A stretch of DNA of 64,000 bases from Frateuria_A sp051900415 (GCF_051900415.1 NZ_JBHZGL010000013.1:45911-109910), one strand, 5' to 3'; numbered from the stretch's first letter, positions 7,801 to 17,382 are shown. Made by a program: numbers and translations. The notes: generated by a model not told the origin, from the letters alone.

Positions 7801-9093
7801 TCAGGCGAACGGATCGTCCAGCACGATGGTGTCGTCGCGGTCGGCGCCGGTGGCCACGATGGCCAGGCGGCAGCCGGACAGCTCCTCGACCGCGCGCAGG
7901 TAGGCGCGAGCCGCGGCGGGCAGCTTGTTCCAGTCGCGGATGCCGGCGGTGGATTCCTCCCAGCCGGGGAACTCCAGGTAGACCGGCTTGCACTCGGCCC
8001 AGCCGTCGGCGTCCAGCGGCGCCAGCTCGCGGCGCTTGCCGCGGTATTCGTAGGCGACGCAGACCTTGATCGACGGCAGGCCGTCCAGCACGTCCAGCTT
8101 GGTGATCGCCAGGCCGTTGATGCCGTTGATCTGCACCGCGCGCTTGAGCGCCACCAGGTCGATCCAGCCGCAGCGGCGCGGACGGCCGGTGCTGGCGCCG
8201 TACTCGTTGCCCTTCTTGCGCAGCAGCTCGCCCATCTCGTCCTCGAGCTCGGTCGGGAACGGGCCGCCGCCCACGCGCGTGGCGTAGGCCTTGCAGATGC
8301 CCAGCACGTAGTCGATGTCGCCCGCGCCCACGCCGGTGCCGGCCAATGCGCCGCCAACGGTGGTGTTGGACGAGGTGACGTACGGGTAGGTGCCGTGGTC
8401 GATGTCCAGCAGCGCGCCCTGCGCACCTTCGTACAGGATGTTGCCGCCCTCGGCGCGCACGTCGTGCAGGATGGTGGCGACGTCGTCGACCATCGGACGG
8501 ATGTACTCGCCCCAGGCCAGTGCGTCGTCGAGCACCTTCTGGTAGTCGACCGGCTCGGCCTTGAGCCACTGGGTAAGGATGAAGTTGTGGTACTCGACCG
8601 CGGCCTTGATCTGCGCCGGCAGCTCGTGCGGGTACATCAGGTCCGCCACGCGGATCGAGCGACGCGCGACCTTGTCTTCGTAGGCCGGGCCGATGCCGCG
8701 GCCGGTGGTGCCGATCGCGCCCTTGCCGGCGGCGGCCTCGCGCGCCTTATCCACGGCGATGTGGTAGGGCATGATCAGCGGCGTTGCCGGACTGATCTTC
8801 ACGCGCGAGCGCACGTCCACGCCGTTGCCTTCGAGCTCGGCGATTTCTTCCATCAGCGCCGCCGGCGAAAGCACCACGCCATTGCCGATCAGGCACAGCG
8901 CGTCGTCGCGCAGGATACCCGAGGGGATCAGGTGCAGTACCGTCTTCTTGCCCTTGATCACCAGCGTGTGGCCGGCATTGTGGCCGCCCTGGAAGCGCGC
9001 CACGGCACTGACCCGCTCGGTCAGCAGGTCGACGATCTTGCCTTTGCCCTCGTCGCCCCACTGGGCTCCAAGGATGACGACTGACTTGCCCAT
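7801..9093 (-). CDS. purA: Adenylosuccinate synthetase
   Basis: 430 aa, full length. It joins IMP and aspartate with GTP, the first step from IMP to AMP. The N-terminal WGDEGKGKIVDLL holds the catalytic Asp and the P-loop, GGHNAGHT the catalytic His, and GTTGRGIGPAY the IMP loop. It is the last gene of hflK-hflC-DUF2065-purA, a common order in this bacterial group, and is followed by a strong terminator. Confidence 0.98.
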   Translation of the reverse strand: MGKSVVILGAQWGDEGKGKIVDLLTERVSAVARFQGGHNAGHTLVIKGKKTVLHLIPSGILRDDALCLIGNGVVLSPAALMEEIAELEGNGVDVRSRVKISPATPLIMPYHIAVDKAREAAAGKGAIGTTGRGIGPAYEDKVARRSIRVADLMYPHELPAQIKAAVEYHNFILTQWLKAEPVDYQKVLDDALAWGEYIRPMVDDVATILHDVRAEGGNILYEGAQGALLDIDHGTYPYVTSSNTTVGGALAGTGVGAGDIDYVLGICKAYATRVGGGPFPTELEDEMGELLRKKGNEYGASTGRPRRCGWIDLVALKRAVQINGINGLAITKLDVLDGLPSIKVCVAYEYRGKRRELAPLDADGWAECKPVYLEFPGWEESTAGIRDWNKLPAAARAYLRAVEELSGCRLAIVATGADRDDTIVLDDPFA

Positions 9094-9154
9094 GAAAGTT
9101 CTCGCTCGTTGGGTGCTCCCGCGGGAGCCGTGAGTGTGGGAAACAGGAAAAGCT

Positions 9155-9340
9155 TCAGCGCACCAATTGCAGGACGGCGAGCCCCGCCACCACCGCCACC
9201 GCGCCGAACACGCGCAGCGTGCGCGGCGAAAGCTCCAGCGCCTGGCGCACCATCGACTGCCAGTGGCGCGGCGCAGCGAACAGCATCAGGCCTTCGAGCA
9301 CCAGCACCAGGCACAGTGCCACGGACAGTTCGTGCGGCAT
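9155..9340 (-). CDS. DUF2065 small membrane protein
   Basis: 61 aa with two hydrophobic helices: residues ~5-22 (LVLVLEGLMLFA) and ~42-60 (VFGAVAVVAGLAVLQLV). The length, hairpin topology and position between hflC and purA match the DUF2065 (YjeT) family, a conserved inner-membrane protein of unknown function. It starts 6 bases after hflC and is probably cotranscribed with hflKC. Confidence 0.85.
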   Translation of the reverse strand: MPHELSVALCLVLVLEGLMLFAAPRHWQSMVRQALELSPRTLRVFGAVAVVAGLAVLQLVR

Positions 9341-9346
9341 CGATTT

Positions 9347-10210
9347 TCAGCGCTTGGCGCTGTCCTGGAAATAACGCAGCAGTTCGGAATCCGGCTTGAG
9401 CACCAGCGTGCCATGGCCATCGGCGAAACCGGTCTTGTACGCCGAAAGGCTTCGATAGAACGCGAAGAACTCCGGGTCCTGGCCATAGGCGCCCGCATAG
9501 ATCGCGGCCGCCTGCGCGTCGCCCTGGCCACGCACGGCAGCCGCGTCGCGCTCGGCGTCGGCACGCAGCACCTGGCCCTGGCGGTCGGCGTCGGCGCGGA
9601 TCTTTTCCGCCTGTTCCTGGCCGGTGTAGCGCAGTTCGTTGGCCAGTTGCAGGCGCTCGGCGCGCATGCGCTTGTAGACCGATTCGCTGACTTCCTCCGG
9701 CAGGTCGATGCGCTTGATGCGCACGTCGGCCACGGCGATGCCCAGGTTCTTGCGGGCGGCGGCATCGGTCTGCTTGCGCACGCGCTCGGTGATGTCCTTG
9801 CGGCCGCCGGCAATCAGGTCCTGCAGGCTGCGCGAGTTGAATTCGAAGCGCAGCGCGTCCTTGACGACCGGGCTCAGCCGCTGTGCCGCCTGGTTGGCGT
9901 CGCCGCTGGTGGCGCGGTAGTAGGCGGCGTTGTCGGCGATACGCCACTTCACGTAGAAGTCGACGTTGACGCTCTTCTTTTCCGAGGTGAAGTAACGCTC
10001 CGGCGGCGCGTCCAGGCCCTGGATACGGCTGTCGAAACGCATGACCTGCTGGATCAGCGGCGCCTTGAAGTGCAGGCCGGGCTGGTAGTCGGTCTGCACG
10101 ATGCGGCCGAACTGCAGCAGCAGCGCGCTCTGCCCCTCGCGCACCACGAAAGCGCTGTTGAGGCCCAGCAGGACCAGCAGGACGACGATCACGGCCCAGA
10201 CGATCTTCAT
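9347..10210 (-). CDS. hflC: HflC, SPFH-domain regulator of FtsH
   Basis: 287 aa. One N-terminal membrane anchor (residues ~4-20) is followed by an SPFH/band-7 domain and a long charged coiled-coil region with RADADRQGQVLRADAERDA. With HflK it forms the large periplasmic cage that encloses and modulates the membrane protease FtsH. The C-terminal ~60 residues include the conserved FFAFYRSLSAYK segment. Its ATG overlaps the hflK stop as ATGA. Confidence 0.96.
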   Translation of the reverse strand: MKIVWAVIVVLLVLLGLNSAFVVREGQSALLLQFGRIVQTDYQPGLHFKAPLIQQVMRFDSRIQGLDAPPERYFTSEKKSVNVDFYVKWRIADNAAYYRATSGDANQAAQRLSPVVKDALRFEFNSRSLQDLIAGGRKDITERVRKQTDAAARKNLGIAVADVRIKRIDLPEEVSESVYKRMRAERLQLANELRYTGQEQAEKIRADADRQGQVLRADAERDAAAVRGQGDAQAAAIYAGAYGQDPEFFAFYRSLSAYKTGFADGHGTLVLKPDSELLRYFQDSAKR

Positions 10211-11244
10211 GGCTGGCTCCCCTTGTCGCTGGCGTCATCGGTGGTGATGGCGGCCGCGGCCGGGCTCGCCGACGCGGCCGGCGGCAGGTTGATGATGGTG
10301 CGGCCGTTGGAACCGTCGATGACCTTGCGATTGCCGGCCATCACCTGCTCCATCGTTTCCAGCCACAAGCGCTTGCGGGTGACTTCGGGAGCGGCCTTGT
10401 ATTCCTTCAGCAACAGGCTGAAGCGCTCGGCATCGCCCTTCGCGCGGGCGATGCGCTCGGCCTTGTAGCCGGCCGCTTCGGCGGCGATGCGGGAGGCGTC
10501 ACCACGCGCCACCGGCACCACCTTGTTGGCGTAGGCCAGTGCGTTGTTCTCGATGCTCTGCTTGTCTTCGCGCGCCTTGTTGACGTCGTCGAAAGCGTCC
10601 TTGACCTCGGCCGGCGGCGCGACGTTCTGGAAGCTAACGGCGGTCACCTGCAGGCCGCAGTGGTAGCTGTCCAGGGTCTTCTGCAGCGCCTGGCTGGCCT
10701 CGCCGACCAGCGCGGCACCCTCGCCGGAGAGGATCGTGTCCATGTCGCTGCGGCCGATCACCGAGCGCACGGCGGCCTCCGAGGCGGCGGCGATGGTGTC
10801 TTCCACGTCGTCCACCGCGAACAGATAGGCGCGCGCATCGTTCACTTGGTACTGCACGGTGAAGTCGATGGTGATGATGTTCTCGTCGCGGGTCAGCATG
10901 CGCACGCTGTCCTGCAGCGAGCGCACGCGGGTGGTTTCGACCTTGGTGACGGTCTCCACCGGCTGCGGCAGCTTGAAATGGAAACCGGGCGGCAGCGTGC
11001 GGCTGTACTGGCCGAAACGCAGCACGACGCCAGCCTGGCGGGCATCGACGATCGTGTAGCTGCTCAACAGCAGCCAGGCCAGCACCAGCGCGAGCACGAT
11101 CGTGATGATGCCGCCGGGGCCGCCGTGCTTGCCCAACCGGGCGCGCAGACGCTGGAAAACATCGTCCAGTCCGTTGCCATTGCTGCCGGGGCGCTTGCTG
11201 TTCCAGGGATCGCGCTGGCCGTTGCCGGGTTCGTTCCAGGCCAT
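10207..11244 (-). CDS. hflK: HflK, SPFH-domain regulator of FtsH
   Basis: 345 aa. The N-terminus is cytoplasmic and Gly/Asn-rich (MAWNEPGNGQRDPW), as usual for HflK. A membrane helix at ~43-63 and the SPFH domain (PQPVETVTKVETTRVRSL onward) follow. The C-terminal tail is Ala/Ser-rich. It partners HflC in the FtsH-modulating complex. It heads the operon hflK-hflC-DUF2065-purA, separated from hflX by ~250 bases that should hold its promoter; I could not place one with confidence. Confidence 0.96.
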   Translation of the reverse strand: MAWNEPGNGQRDPWNSKRPGSNGNGLDDVFQRLRARLGKHGGPGGIITIVLALVLAWLLLSSYTIVDARQAGVVLRFGQYSRTLPPGFHFKLPQPVETVTKVETTRVRSLQDSVRMLTRDENIITIDFTVQYQVNDARAYLFAVDDVEDTIAAASEAAVRSVIGRSDMDTILSGEGAALVGEASQALQKTLDSYHCGLQVTAVSFQNVAPPAEVKDAFDDVNKAREDKQSIENNALAYANKVVPVARGDASRIAAEAAGYKAERIARAKGDAERFSLLLKEYKAAPEVTRKRLWLETMEQVMAGNRKVIDGSNGRTIINLPPAASASPAAAAITTDDASDKGSQP

Positions 11245-11492
11245 TTCAGTCTCCTTGGGACAAGCGGCAGGCCGGCGGGACGAGCCGGTGAATGCATTGC
11301 GGAATCAGGGTCATGGAAACGCGGCGTCGAGGTCGGGGATGGGTGAACCGCGGCACGCCGCGATCGATCTCGGTGCGGGCGGAGCAAACGCCGCACAAAC
11401 GCCGGTTAGTCTAGCAGAGGTGAATTGGGGCGTGGCTCCAGCTTTCCCCGGTCGACCCGCATCTCCTTAGCAGGAGACGGCGACCGAAGCGC

Positions 11493-12827
11493 TCAGGGGA
11501 CGTCGGGCGACCCGAGCACGCCCCGCAACAACGCCGCATCCTGCGGATGGCCGCCGCCCAGCGGCGCGATCACGCTGCGCGGCGCATCGATCTGCAGGCG
11601 CCACCCGTGCTCGTCCACTGATTCTTCGGCGATGGCGCCGGCGGCGCGCAGGCGCGCGTGCAGGCGACCGGCCGACAGCGGCAGTTGCAGTTCGGTCTGC
11701 ACGCGTTCGCCGCCGAGCAATTCGCCCAGCGCCTGGCGCAGCAGGTCCAGCCCCTCGCCGGTGCGGGCGGAGAGCCAGACCTGGGTCGGCCGTCCCTCGC
11801 CATCGCGCACGATCCGCGGCTCGGTGCCCGCGCGCGTCCCTTCCTCGCCTTCGCGCAGCATGTCGATCTTGTTCATGACATGCAGTTGCGGCACGTCACC
11901 AGCGCCAATCTCCTCGAGCACACCGTCGACCACCCGGTGCAGGCGCACGCGTTCCTCGTCGGCGGCATCGCTGACGTGCAGCAGCAGGTCGGCATCGCGC
12001 GCTTCGGCCAGCGTGGCGCGGAAGGCGGCGACCAGGTCGTGCGGCAGCTCACGGATGAAGCCGACGGTGTCGGCGAGCACGGCCGGCCCGCAGGAAAGAT
12101 CCTCGATCTTGTGCACCGTCGGATCGAGCGTGGCGAACAACAGGTTCGCCGCGAACACCTCGCCCTCAGTCAATACATTGAAAAGCGTCGACTTGCCGGC
12201 ATTGGTGTAGCCGACCAATGCCACCCGCGGCACCGTGTTGCGCAGGCGCGCACGGCGCTGCTGGGTGCGCTGCACCTGCACCTTCTCCAGGCGTTTGGTG
12301 AGCATCTTCACGCGCTCGCCGAGCAGGCGGCGGTCGGTTTCCAACTGGGTTTCGCCGGGGCCGCGCAGGCCGATGGCACCGCCGCGCTGGCGCTCAAGAT
12401 GCGTCCAGCCACGCACCAGGCGGGTGGCCAGGTGCTTGAGCTGCGCCAGCTCCACTTCGAGTTTGCCCTCGTGCGAGCGCGCACGCTGGGCGAAGATGTC
12501 CAGGATCAGCCCGGCGCGGTCGACCACGCGCACGGCGAGCAGCTTTTCCAGGTTGCGTTCCTGCACCGGCGTGAGCAGGTGATCGACCAGCACCACGTCG
12601 GCTTCGGTCGCGCGCACGGCCTCGGCCACCTCTTCGGCCTTGCCGGTACCGATGTAGTAGCGGGGATTGGGATCTTCGACACGCGCGGAAACGCTGGCGA
12701 GCACCTCGGCACCGGCCGAACGCACGAGCTCGGCGAATTCCTCCGCGCGGCGGGCGGCGTCGCCCTCGCCGCGGGCGTGCGGCAGGACCAGCACGGCGCG
12801 CTCGCCCTTCTTCTGTCTATCGAACAC
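11493..12827 (-). CDS. hflX: HflX ribosome-rescue GTPase
   Basis: 444 aa. The N-terminal HflX domain includes DNPRYY-type sequence (PNPRYYIGTGKAEE) and the Gly-rich linker RGPGETQLETDRR. The G domain has G1 GYTNAGKSTLFNVL, the switch region followed by DTVGFIRELPHDLV (G3), and NKID (G4). HflX splits stalled or heat-damaged 70S ribosomes. The start is a GTG. It lies downstream of hfq in the conserved miaA-hfq-hflX order. Confidence 0.97.
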   Translation of the reverse strand: MFDRQKKGERAVLVLPHARGEGDAARRAEEFAELVRSAGAEVLASVSARVEDPNPRYYIGTGKAEEVAEAVRATEADVVLVDHLLTPVQERNLEKLLAVRVVDRAGLILDIFAQRARSHEGKLEVELAQLKHLATRLVRGWTHLERQRGGAIGLRGPGETQLETDRRLLGERVKMLTKRLEKVQVQRTQQRRARLRNTVPRVALVGYTNAGKSTLFNVLTEGEVFAANLLFATLDPTVHKIEDLSCGPAVLADTVGFIRELPHDLVAAFRATLAEARDADLLLHVSDAADEERVRLHRVVDGVLEEIGAGDVPQLHVMNKIDMLREGEEGTRAGTEPRIVRDGEGRPTQVWLSARTGEGLDLLRQALGELLGGERVQTELQLPLSAGRLHARLRAAGAIAEESVDEHGWRLQIDAPRSVIAPLGGGHPQDAALLRGVLGSPDVP

Positions 12828-12992
12828 TGGGTTGGCGTGGCCTGTGGGAACGGGTTCGCGCCATCGACGGTGCGACGGCGCGGGGCCGGCATTGTATGCC
12901 CATCAGCGCGCAGCCGTCGGCAAAGGCGCCACGGGCCCTGGCCGCCGGCGGGCCAGACAGCCCGCCAGCGGCGCGTGGAACCATCCGTGGGT

Positions 12993-13259
12993 TCAGTCTT
13001 CGCCCTCGGCGGGCGCGTGGTTGTCGACGTGGCCTTCGTGGCCATTGCCCATGCGCACGTTGCGGCTGGGCACGACGGTGGAGATGGCGTGCTTGTAGAC
13101 CATCTGGCTCACCTGGTTGCGCAGCAGCACCACGAACTGGTCGAACGACTCGATCGTTCCCTGCAGCTTGATGCCGTTGACGAGATAGATGGCCACTGGA
13201 ACGCGCTCACGGCGAAGTGCGTTGAGAAACGGATCCTGCAAAGACTGCCCTTTGGACAT
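12993..13259 (-). CDS. hfq: RNA chaperone Hfq
   Basis: 88 aa. MSKGQSLQDPFLNALRRERV is the characteristic start, with Sm1 and Sm2 motifs after it (YLVNGIKLQG and YKHAISTVVPSR). The hexamer pairs small RNAs with mRNAs. The acidic C-terminal tail (NHAPAEGED) is short. An open frame continues 66 bases upstream of this ATG, but the conserved protein begins here. Confidence 0.98.
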   Translation of the reverse strand: MSKGQSLQDPFLNALRRERVPVAIYLVNGIKLQGTIESFDQFVVLLRNQVSQMVYKHAISTVVPSRNVRMGNGHEGHVDNHAPAEGED

Positions 13260-13489
13260 GTTGTTGTACCCCCTCGCGAACCTTCGCGGGCCGGAGAAAA
13301 GACGCGCGCGTGGCGGCCGGCCCAAGTCGCCGCGATCTTAACCGCTTTTAAATGGCGGGCGGAAGCTCGGGAACCACGACGTGCGTCGCGGCATCGCCGG
13401 CCGCTCCGTCGGAACCCGGTGAACGGGCAATGGCGAAGTGCTGGCTGAGGCCCGCCCTCGAGCGCGTCTTCCGAGGAACCAAGCGGACG

Positions 13490-14428
13490 CTACAGGAACA
13501 GATCCAACGCACCACACGCGAGGTCGAGCAGGCACGGCCGGTCCGGGTCCAGCGCGCGCGCGTCAAGCTCCGCCCGCAGCCAGGTGATCTGCCGTTTGGC
13601 CAGCTGACGGGTGGCGAAAATGCCTCTGTCGCGAAAGGTGGCCGCATCGGTGGCGCCATCCAGGTGCTCCCATGCCTGGCGGTAGCCGACGGCGCGCAGC
13701 GCCGGCAGATCCGGGTCGAGGTCACCGCGCGCACGCAAGGCGCGTACTTCGTCCAGAAAACCGGCTGCCAGCATGGCGTCAAAACGCTGTGCGATGCGCG
13801 CGTGCAACTGGCCGCGGTCGGCAGGCAGGAGCGCCAGCTTGAGCACGCGCCAGGGAAAGCGCTCGCCGCTGCCACCGGTCTGCTGTTCGGAGAGCGGCCG
13901 TCCCGTCAGCTCGATCACTTCGAGCGCGCGCTGGAGGCGTTGCGCGTCATTGGGGCCAATGCGCGCCGCCGCCGCGGGGTCGTGGGCCGCCAGCCGCGCG
14001 TGAAGCGCGGGCCAGCCATGCGTCGCCGCTTCTTCGGCAAGCCGCGCACGGATGTCTGGCGCCGCGTCCGGCAGCGCCGAAAGGCCGCGCTGCAGGGCGC
14101 GGAAATACAGTCCGGTGCCGCCTACCAACAGCGGAACTCCACCCTGGGCATGGATGCGTGCCATGGCGGCGAGCGCGTCGGTGCGGAAGTCGGCGGCCGA
14201 ATACGGCTCGGACGGGTCGCGCAGGTCCAGCAAGGCATGGGGATGACGGACCAGCGTGGCCGCATCGGGCTTTGCCGCGCCCACATCCAGCCCGCGATAG
14301 ACCAGCGCCGAATCCACGCTCACCAGTTCCAGCGCGAAGCGTTCGCGCAGCGCGCAGGCCAGCGCCGTCTTGCCCGACGCGGTCGGACCCATCAGGAAAA
14401 CGGCAAGCGGTCGGGCATCGGCAGGCAT
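13490..14428 (-). CDS. miaA: tRNA dimethylallyltransferase
   Basis: 312 aa. MGPTASGKTALACALRE at ~12-28 is the P-loop, SVDSALVYRGLDVGAAKP follows the substrate-binding Asp, and VGGTGLYFRAL is the conserved core. It adds dimethylallyl to A37 of tRNAs reading codons that start with U. It starts the minus-strand miaA-hfq-hflX block; mutL, often next upstream in this group, is not adjacent here. Confidence 0.97.
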   Translation of the reverse strand: MPADARPLAVFLMGPTASGKTALACALRERFALELVSVDSALVYRGLDVGAAKPDAATLVRHPHALLDLRDPSEPYSAADFRTDALAAMARIHAQGGVPLLVGGTGLYFRALQRGLSALPDAAPDIRARLAEEAATHGWPALHARLAAHDPAAAARIGPNDAQRLQRALEVIELTGRPLSEQQTGGSGERFPWRVLKLALLPADRGQLHARIAQRFDAMLAAGFLDEVRALRARGDLDPDLPALRAVGYRQAWEHLDGATDAATFRDRGIFATRQLAKRQITWLRAELDARALDPDRPCLLDLACGALDLFL

Positions 14429-14696
14429 CGGCTCATTGTACCGGCCGCCTTGCGGCGGCTACGGGGTCGGCGCCGGACGGGAACAAATCCCTCATCCGGC
14501 AACTTGACGGATTTCGATGAGGTACACCCGGTCTGTCGGCACAGGGGCCTCGCGGCCGGGACGGTCCGAAGTCAAAACAACGTGAAACCCATCACGCCAT
14601 GGGTGATAATCGGCCTACCGCCCTATGCCACGACTTGCCCGCGACCTTGCACGGGCTCACCATCGGGGTACGGCACAGCCACATAGAATTCACGCG

Positions 14697-14939
14697 ATGG
14701 CGCACCGAATCGATGCGGAACACGACCAGGACGGCGGGCACGCCGTCGTCATGCTGCGACCCGGCGCGTCCGCACCACGCATCCGCCCGGCAGCCCAGCC
14801 CCAGCCTTCGCACCCGACACGGCAAACCCCGGCACCGGGCCGCAAGCCGATCTGGGACAAGGACAACTTCGGCTTCTGGCTGACGGTCTGCATTCTCATC
14901 AGCCTGATCTTCTCGATCGTCTGGCGCGCCCTCGGCTGA
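14697..14939 (+). CDS. Small C-tail-anchored membrane protein
   Basis: 80 aa. The first ~50 residues are soluble, with a basic, Pro-rich middle (RPAAQPQPSHPTRQTPAPG). Then come WDKDNFGFWL and one C-terminal membrane helix (LTVCILISLIFSIVWRAL). I recognise no family. A TAGAAT box ends 7 bases before this ATG, so the transcript may be leaderless; no Shine-Dalgarno is seen. An in-frame ATG 72 bases upstream is possible but gives a low-quality extension. It sits between miaA (divergent) and tdh. Confidence 0.55.
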   Translation: MAHRIDAEHDQDGGHAVVMLRPGASAPRIRPAAQPQPSHPTRQTPAPGRKPIWDKDNFGFWLTVCILISLIFSIVWRALG

Positions 14940-14967
14940 GTGCACGGCCGCTCCCGCGGCAAGGTCC

Positions 14968-14973
14968 TATAAT
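14968..14973 (+). promoter_or_regulatory. Candidate -10 box of tdh
   Basis: A consensus TATAAT lies 46 bases before the tdh start. No good -35 is visible 16-18 bases upstream, so an activator may be needed. Confidence 0.5.
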
Positions 14974-15019
14974 CGTCCGCTTCCCCGCCCGCCCACGCGG
15001 GCCAGACGATGGTGGTCCC

Positions 15020-16054
15020 ATGCCGCAGACGATGAAAGCCCTGGTCAAGCGCAAGCCCGAACAGGGCATCTGGATGGAAGAGGTGCCGGTTCCCCAGATC
15101 GGCCCCAACGAGGTGTTGATCAAGGTTGAGAAAACCGCCATCTGCGGCACCGACCTGCACATCTACAAGTGGGACGAATGGTCCCAGCGCACGATTCCCC
15201 AGGGCCTGACGATCGGCCACGAGTTCGTCGGCCGCATCGCCGAGCTCGGCAGCGCGGTGACCGGTTACAAGGTCGGCGACCGCGTCTCGGCTGAGGGTCA
15301 CATCGTCTGCGGCCATTGCCGCAACTGCCGCGCTGGTCGCCAGCACCTGTGCCCCAACACGGTGGGCATCGGGGTCAACCGCAACGGCGCCTTCGCCGAG
15401 TACGTGGCGGTGCCGGCCTCCAACCTGTGGCCGATCCCTGACCAGATCCCGAGCGAACTGGCCGCCTTCTTCGACCCCTACGGCAACGCGGCGCACTGCG
15501 CGCTGGAATTCGACCTGATCGGCGAGGACGTGCTGATCACCGGCGCCGGCCCGATCGGCGTGATCGCCGCGGGCATCGCCAAGCACGTCGGCGCGCGCAA
15601 CGTGGTGGTCACCGACGTCAACGACTACCGGCTCAAGCTCGCCGCCGACATGGGTGCGACCCGCGTGGTCAACGTGTCCAATCAGTCGCTCAAGGACGTG
15701 GTCAAGGACCTGCACATGGAAGGCTTCGACGTTGGCCTGGAAATGAGCGGCAACCCGCGAGCCTTCAACGACATGCTCGAGGTGATGTACCACGGCGGCA
15801 AGGTCGCCATGCTCGGCATCATGCCGCGCGGCGCAGGCATCGACTGGGACAAGGTGATCTTCAAGGGTCTCACCCTACAGGGCATCTACGGCCGGCGCAT
15901 GTACGAGACCTGGTACAAGATGACCCAGATGGTGCTGACCGGCTTCCCGCTGCAGAAGGTGCTGACCCACCAGATCGCCATCGACGATTTCCAGAAGGGT
16001 TTCGACCTAATGGATGCGGGCCAGTGCGGCAAGGTCGTCTGCTCCTGGACCTGA
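15020..16054 (+). CDS. tdh: L-threonine 3-dehydrogenase
   Basis: 344 aa as drawn. It oxidises L-threonine to 2-amino-3-ketobutyrate with NAD+, and Kbl then cleaves that product. It is a zinc medium-chain dehydrogenase: ICGTDLHIYKW holds the catalytic zinc Cys, GHEFVG the zinc His/Glu, CGHCRNCRAGRQHLC the structural zinc site, and GAGPIGVIAAG the Rossmann loop. A second ATG four codons in (15032) would put the catalytic Cys at residue 38, as in the E. coli enzyme, and is an equally good start; the first ATG has the better upstream purine run (GGTGGT). The gene is followed by kbl. Confidence 0.97.
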   Translation: MPQTMKALVKRKPEQGIWMEEVPVPQIGPNEVLIKVEKTAICGTDLHIYKWDEWSQRTIPQGLTIGHEFVGRIAELGSAVTGYKVGDRVSAEGHIVCGHCRNCRAGRQHLCPNTVGIGVNRNGAFAEYVAVPASNLWPIPDQIPSELAAFFDPYGNAAHCALEFDLIGEDVLITGAGPIGVIAAGIAKHVGARNVVVTDVNDYRLKLAADMGATRVVNVSNQSLKDVVKDLHMEGFDVGLEMSGNPRAFNDMLEVMYHGGKVAMLGIMPRGAGIDWDKVIFKGLTLQGIYGRRMYETWYKMTQMVLTGFPLQKVLTHQIAIDDFQKGFDLMDAGQCGKVVCSWT

Positions 16055-16100
16055 GCCTGGGCCGCCTGCCCGACCACCCGACTCACCTTTGACCGGGCCT

Positions 16101-16122
16101 CATTCCCGTTTTCGCGGGAATG
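16101..16122. repeat. Hairpin repeat between tdh and kbl
   Basis: CATTCCCG and CGGGAATG flank a 6-base loop. This is the intergenic palindrome type common in xanthomonads. It lies inside the presumed tdh-kbl transcript, where it could stabilise or attenuate the message. Confidence 0.6.
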
Positions 16123-16181
16123 ACGCCGCGGCGACGTTGAAACGAGCGCTCTGCCGCCCCTCCCCGAGACTGGAGACCACC

Positions 16182-17375
16182 GTGACCTACACCGCCCGCG
16201 ACCGCTACGCCGCCGAACTGGACTCCATCCGAGACCAGGGCCTGTTCAAGGGCGAGCGCATCATCGTTTCGCCGCAGTCTTCGGAAATCACGCTGGCCAA
16301 TGGCCGCAAGGTGTTGAACTTCTGCGCCAACAACTACCTGGGCCTGGCCGACCACCCCGACGTGATCGCCGCGGCCAAGGAAGCGCTGGACACGCACGGC
16401 TTCGGCATGGCCTCGGTGCGCTTCATCTGCGGCACACAGGACCTGCACAAGCAGCTGGAAGCGAAGATCGCCGAGTTCTTCGGCACCGAGGATACCATTC
16501 TCTACGCCGCCTGCTTCGACGCCAACGGCGGCCTCTACGAGCCGCTGCTGGGCGAGGAGGACGCGATCATCTCCGACGCGCTCAACCATGCCTCGATCAT
16601 CGACGGCATCCGCCTGTGCAAGGCCAAGCGCTTCCGCTACGGCAACTGCGACATGGCGGACCTCGAGAAGCAACTGCAGGCCGCCGATGCCGCCGGGGCG
16701 CGCACCAAGCTGATCACTTCCGACGGTTCGTTCTCGATGGACGGTTTCATCGCGCCGCTGGACCAGATCACCGCACTGGCGAAGAAGTACAACGCGATGG
16801 TGCACATCGACGAGTGCCATGCCACGGGCTTCCTGGGCGCCACCGGCCGCGGCTCGGCCGAGGTGCACGGGGTGATGGACCAGATCGACATTTTCACTGG
16901 CACGCTGGGCAAGGCGTTGGGCGGCGCCCTGGGCGGCTTCACCACCGGGCCGAAGGAAGTCATCGAGTTGCTGCGCCAGCGCTCGCGCCCGTATCTGTTC
17001 TCCAACTCGCTGCCGCCGCACGTGGTCGCCGCCGCAATCAAGGTCTTCGACATGCTGGTGTCCGCCGGCGAGCTGCGCACGCGCGTGCAGGAGAACACCG
17101 CCTACTTCCGCAAGGCGATGACCGAGGCCGGTTTCGACATCAAGCCAGGCGTGCACCCGATCGTGCCGGTGATGATCTACGACGCGCCCAAGGCGCAGGC
17201 GATGGCGGCGGCGCTGCTGGAAGAAGGCATCTACGTCACCGGCTTCTTCTACCCGGTGGTGCCGCAGGGCCAGGCCCGCATCCGCACGCAGATGAGTGCG
17301 GCGCACACGCGCGAGCACCTGGACCGGGCGATCGCGGCGTTCACCAAGATCGGCAAGCAGCTCGCCGTGATCTGA
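16182..17375 (+). CDS. kbl: 2-amino-3-ketobutyrate CoA ligase
   Basis: 397 aa, the exact family length from this GTG, which has GGAG upstream. A PLP enzyme of the alpha-oxoamine synthase family, it cleaves 2-amino-3-ketobutyrate with CoA to glycine and acetyl-CoA. K244 in TGTLGKALGG is the Schiff-base lysine, matching the position in the E. coli enzyme. DECHATGFLG binds the cofactor. The open frame continues back into tdh, but that extension encodes the hairpin repeat and was rejected. It works directly with tdh. Confidence 0.96.
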   Translation: MTYTARDRYAAELDSIRDQGLFKGERIIVSPQSSEITLANGRKVLNFCANNYLGLADHPDVIAAAKEALDTHGFGMASVRFICGTQDLHKQLEAKIAEFFGTEDTILYAACFDANGGLYEPLLGEEDAIISDALNHASIIDGIRLCKAKRFRYGNCDMADLEKQLQAADAAGARTKLITSDGSFSMDGFIAPLDQITALAKKYNAMVHIDECHATGFLGATGRGSAEVHGVMDQIDIFTGTLGKALGGALGGFTTGPKEVIELLRQRSRPYLFSNSLPPHVVAAAIKVFDMLVSAGELRTRVQENTAYFRKAMTEAGFDIKPGVHPIVPVMIYDAPKAQAMAAALLEEGIYVTGFFYPVVPQGQARIRTQMSAAHTREHLDRAIAAFTKIGKQLAVI

Positions 17376-17382
17376 TCTTTCG

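Noticed and set aside
14502..14530. TTGACG followed by TACACC as a promoter before the small membrane protein
   Set aside because: The spacer is only about 13 bases, too short for a sigma-70 promoter.
16014..16181. Longer start for kbl inside tdh
   Set aside because: Family length and the position of the PLP lysine fit the GTG at 16182, and the extension crosses a hairpin repeat.
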